This document shows, piece by piece, positions 59,690 through 64,000 of a DNA stretch of 64,000 bases. The notes under the pieces are model-generated. The model was not told the DNA's origin, ran no database searches, and saw only the letters and a program-made list of their open reading frames with translations. Numbering within the stretch: the first letter of the stretch is position 1; every line of letters begins with the position of its first letter. The translations under genes and the position numbers were made by a program. This DNA comes from Serripes groenlandicus. Taxonomy: Eukaryota > Mollusca > Bivalvia > Cardiida > Cardiidae. Location: positions 59,669,135 through 59,733,134 of the forward strand of contig JASEVX010000007.1 of the NCBI GenBank assembly GCA_031761405.1, in the 5' to 3' direction.

Positions 59690-61440
59690 AACAGCAAAGT
59701 ATTATCGCCAAGCGATGACATGCTGCATTTATATCACGTTACCTCAATGCGTATTGCATAGTTGGGTTAACGTTGTTTTTATAGTTTCTAGAATTATACT
59801 GTAATATGTAGTAATTAAAATGAATCATCATTGATTTTTTTAAAGATTACCCATTTAAAAAAAATCAATATCGTAAATAGGCAAAAACAACGCCAGAAAC
59901 TTTTTTCTGAGCTTTGATGAATCGGGTTGTAAACCAAACTATAAAAAAGCGTATCCTAGGAAGTTAGGGGAACGTTATTAAATACCCATTACATGTGTCT
60001 AAAGTTTTGTAATAACGGTAGAAGACATACGTATTTTGTATCTTGCTGTTTCTTAAATCATTTTATACAATTTATTTATTCATAAAGGTTGTTTTTTTCA
60101 AAAATATAACAGAGTTGTTCTTAACAAAAATCATGTTGGTTGCTCCCTTTTCGATTACGTCACCCCATGGTACAAAATTAAAACCTATCCCATACTGACG
60201 CCAAGCTTCCACGCGGCGTCAATGAACTTATGATTGCCTGCAACCTGTCCTGGTTACCGACTTGTATATAAAATACAGTATGCATCATTGTTTCTCTCAC
60301 GATCTTAATCTCTTGTTTGTATAATCTTCAAATATGGAGGAAATAAAGATAATGATAATAACTTCATTTGACGCGCCGCATAATTAATTTAATGTATTTT
60401 AATCATAGCAATTATTTAAGTATAAAGGTTGAGGAGAATAATAATATTTTCATCATGGGAATCTGAATCGGGGTTCGCAAGAGCAACTTACATTGTTTTA
60501 GACCGGTTTTAATCATCAACAGGCTGTCAAATGCGATTTAGGTATATGCATGACAATCCAAGAACAACTAGGAATTTTATGTTATATTCCTAAATATATA
60601 ACAATTTCTCACATATAAATTAATTATCTTCGATTTCAAAACTGTTAACATGACACCTCATTAACTATAACAAAACCTGTTACGAAATGACATATTACTT
60701 TTAATTAATTATCAATATCAACAACAACATTTATTTATCAATAAGCATTACATATGCTTATGGCCTAAATGCGATTGGTTTGAGACCGGTACATTTTGTA
60801 ATCCACGCCACTTTGTGACGTTACTAAGAATGACCACGATGTGCCAAATTTGTTTGGATGCTCTGATTAAATTCCTTGGTTCAGTGGCCCATTGAGACTG
60901 GTAATACCACGGACATCTCTGTCTCAGACGTTAAAGCTGTCTAAAAGTTTAACGCTAAACTTTAAGTGTAAGTGTATTAAGAACTCACATTGTGTTAATG
61001 ATAATCGCCATTTTCAACAATAGTTCAGTTATAGCCGTCTTCAAAAATTAACATTAAAACTGCGATACAATTTGGAAAACTGAATGTGTATTAAGAATAC
61101 ACGTTGCGTTGAAATGAAATCGACACTTTCAACATTTTCATGATAAGATAATGAGAAAACGTCTGGTAACCTCTGGAGGGCCGTAACAGATTGTAAGTCA
61201 AGACATGGACATTTAAAACATTTTAAACAAGTTTATAATAATCAATCTTATGAAACAATCTTGTAACATTCATTTGATACCGTCCCGGACGTCCGGGATT
61301 GTGCCGAAAATCATATCTCTCCCGGAGGACCCACATTTGTCCCGGAAAGTCATACAAAACGAAAAATTAAAAAAATACTTTTACCAATCTAGGTAGATAG
61401 TAGGCCAGTATGGGATTTGTTATATGTAGTAGTAAGTAAT
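59690..61440. other. 1.7 kb with nothing recognised
   Basis: AT-rich. A short palindromic GC-rich island, GTCCCGGACGTCCGGGA, lies at 61283-61299 with a further TCCCGGAGGACC near 61319. No coding sequence. Confidence 0.45.
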
Positions 61441-62400
61441 ACTCTTTATATACATCTCATCATTGTACATGCAATCAAACATTTACAATTTAATGTATAC
61501 AATACAACATAAAAGTACAATGCTACTCCGAAATGGAGTTATAAGTGATGAGGAATTAATAAAAAACATAATTCCCTACATAACATTAAAATGGTGCACA
61601 TAAAGATAAATATATACATATGCACACACATGTGTTTACATATTATAGAACGATTAAAAAAAGTAATAAAATTGCTAAAAAGTGTAATGAGATAAAATTT
61701 CGATTAGATCAGATCAAAACAAACAGGATTAGTTTTTACAGATGACGTATTCTACGTTTATAACGTCACCCTTTAAACAATGATACGAGAAATTTAAATA
61801 AAAAATCTATTGACATAAAATGTTAATAATATTTGGCGTCTTTGTAAACTATTAAAGCAGGTTGTTGCACAAATTCTTAGCAAATCTACATTTGAAAACA
61901 GGAAGCAGTATTTATCATTATCAGACATAGATATAAAATTGACATTATAAGCATAGGCTTTGTAGAAAATATCGCTTTTAAAATCATCGTATACTGGGCA
62001 ATTTGACATAACAAAGTATTCATTTTCTATAGAGTAAGTATCACAAACAGGACAAATCCTAGATTCCTCAGGTATACCTTCGTATCTGCTAGTTTCAATC
62101 CGAATAGGGGCAACTGCAGAAGGCAGAACAGTGTCTCGGCGGTAAGATCATATTACAATATTCTTCTGTTTGAAAATCAGATTTGAATAGCTTATATGTT
62201 CGCATATTTCGCCCACGACCAGAGGAGCCTACAACATTGTTTATACGTAATTACCAGTTATTTATAAAACTAGCATAAGTTTGTGCTTCAACATCTTTTG
62301 CAAAAGAACGAAATACAGAGTATGGTAGATTAGTGTACATAGATAGATAATTCTTATCAAATAACTATTGACATTAAAGTACCAGTTACGGCAAAAGCTA
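61440..62400 (-). mobile_element. LINE 3' fragment, reversed and broken
   Basis: The - strand reads ICPVCDTYSIENEYFVMSNC (about 62070-62000) and continues open to 61794, a LINE C-terminal cysteine motif. Upstream pieces (about 62090-62260) are in other frames. The 3' UTR probably ends near 61440-61500. Confidence 0.7.
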
Positions 62401-63395
62401 GATGCTTTATTGTTTGCCCAGAGGGCTATTCGTTTATTTATCCGGACTGGATATTGTTATTGACTTTGGTCTAAAATGTAAAACATCACTCTTGGAAGCA
62501 TTTATATACATGCTATTCAAAGAACACCACTCATTTAGTGTCGGTGTGGTCATCGTCAATTATCCGATAATTGATTTAATAGGCTTTTGATACAACACGT
62601 CGGGGAGCGTACTGGTATAATAATTAATTGTATTAAATGAATTAGTTTGGTGTTATGAATGACGTTTTTAATTGATGAATGGAAAACGCGCGTAAAGTTT
62701 AATTAGTGCACGTAAATTAAAATACATACGACACATACATGATTTTGTATTACTGTGTAAATTATAAATTTTATTCATTTATGTTGGTATGATTATAAAA
62801 GGAAATGAAATTGAAGCCCGTGAGGTTGTTGATCTAACCTAAAAAGGGTACATTTTCCCGACGTTACAAATAAACCCAAAATATGTCCTAGAATGCACCA
62901 CGGGCGTTCCCAATTTATTTGATTGTGTGGTCATTTCGTCGGAGATCACCCCAACAATTATCACAGGTATGCGTAGTCTAACAGCTCGTAAGTTAAAACC
63001 AGGACGGTTAAAACGCTTTTCTGTTTTATGTTTTGAAACAGTCTGGTAACCTCTTACGCGTTACAACAGCACCTAAGTTGATACCTAGACGGTCACAATC
63101 TTTTCAACAAATAATCGTAATTTTATAACAAGACAAACATGTTTAAAGACTGGTTACCTCTGGCCTAAAAACGCAGGAGAGACTCGCCTTTACGTGATTC
63201 ATGGCTTTATCCCTACTTGGTGCAACGGGTAGGGAGAACAAAGGTGTCATGAATACATTTATTTTTTTATTAGAAAATTCGTAGATGTACCCAAACTATA
63301 TAATATGTACATGAAATGATGTAATATTTTCCCTCAAAAATATTTGTCGATCAGTCATGTTCATTGGCAAGGTCTTTGTGTTGTCTGAATGATTG
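62400..63395. other. Non-coding stretch
   Basis: No supported gene. Nothing else recognised. Confidence 0.4.
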
Positions 63396-63560
63396 TTTTG
63401 TGTTTTATACCGCTTTCAACCATAATGTCATCTCGGCGTCACCGGGGTTAATTACCAGTAATACCGCTCCATTTATCCTGACACCAGCAAGTCAGTCGTA
63501 GTGCTAACCCCGCAACACTGAGCGCCAAGGAGGGCAGCCATTACTACCATTTTTAAAGTC
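63395..63560 (-). mobile_element. SINE B, reversed
   Basis: GTTTTATACCGCTTTCAACC through ACACCAGCAAGTCAGTCGTA, 'gctaaccccgcaacactgagcgcc' and 'gagggcagccattactacc'. It ends where the satellite begins. Confidence 0.85.
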
Positions 63561-63579
63561 AGCTGAAAGTGCCACACTC

Positions 63580-64000
63580 TGGCTCGCACTAGACGGATTC
63601 AACCCGGATTTCTGGCAGCTGGCTACAATTTTAAAGCCCAACTCCGGCTGTATATTGCTCGAATTAGAGAAATTAACTGGTAACCTGACATGTGTCAGGT
63701 GAAAGATACACACCCTGGCTCCCAGTCACGCTAGCCGGATTCCGCCCGGATTTATGGCAGCTGGCTGCAAAACCCAGTAGGAGTTGAGCCGACAGAGTGG
63801 CTCCAGCCCTCGTTTTGGAGTCTGATTGATTGATGCATGCTAGGTGAAAGCGCCTTAAACTGACTTTATGTTGCACGAGGTCTTGTTCGCCAAGTTGCAT
63901 CAGCCGGCTGCCATGCTTAGCCGAAGTTGGGGTTTCTCGAAAAAGTCCCGACTTTGCACCCGACATGTTCAAATTAGAGAGCTTAACTGCCATCCTGACA
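63580..64000 (-). repeat. Satellite (510-bp family), reversed, runs off the window
   Basis: Reverse complement of the 57170-57925 satellite: GACAGAGTGGCTCCAGCCCT, 'gattgattgatgcatgc', 'ttgcacgaggtc', CAGCCGGCTGCCATG. Confidence 0.85.

Overview
This is an AT-rich animal nuclear contig, most likely from a bivalve mollusc. I infer that from intron-containing genes with GT-AG splice sites, several tRNA-derived SINE families, molluscan-type foldback MITEs, LINE fragments, (CA)n and (TA)n runs and one 200-N assembly gap. I see no prokaryotic features such as operons, ribosome binding sites or CRISPR arrays. The species cannot be fixed from the window.

The host genes I can support form one family of proteins with two CARD-like death-fold domains, probably innate-immune or cell-death adaptors. 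Three copies lie head-to-tail on the + strand. Copy 1 (24572-28175) is intact: three exons, all junctions phase 1, 325 codons. Copy 2 (33749-36028) keeps both CARDs but stops early. Copy 3 (38652-41306) is a pseudogene with an in-frame stop, a deletion, an 84-bp internal duplication and a 346-bp transposon insertion. A fourth, diverged gene lies on the - strand (56109-52096), with four exons in perfect phase coding for 531 residues and an extra N-terminal region. Copies 1 and 2 share a segmental duplication that starts far upstream (19480-24680 matches 32155-33870), so transposons can be sorted into those older and younger than the duplication.

Layout: 1-3157 is a LINE with two frameshifts. 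3270-14930 is an inverted-repeat landscape: arms at 3270-4015 and 13548-14930 surround a TAGGGTTA-containing minisatellite that runs forward at 4360-5240 and reversed at 7793-9708, next to the assembly gap. 15342-23920 is transposon-rich: a large inverted duplication (15870-17340 and 21620-22930), nested SINEs, a Harbinger-type MITE (20522-21279) and two TA-flanked foldbacks built from a palindromic dodecamer (23437-23917). 24572-41306 is the CARD cluster. 43830-46180 holds a decayed viral-type packaging-ATPase element (Polinton/adintovirus-like), itself split by a complete 430-bp TRIM retrotransposon with identical-length 163-bp LTRs and a tRNA-Leu primer binding site. 46600-51720 is SINEs, foldbacks and tandem repeats. 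52096-56109 is the fourth CARD gene. 56850-57925 and 63580-64000 are GCCGGA-rich minisatellite and satellite DNA in opposite orientations, with a LINE remnant between them at 61440-62400.

No bacterial-style system is present. The most notable items are the birth-and-death CARD cluster, the TRIM element inside a viral-type relic, and the many foldback families. All coordinates of repeats were set by eye and are approximate unless a terminal duplication is given.
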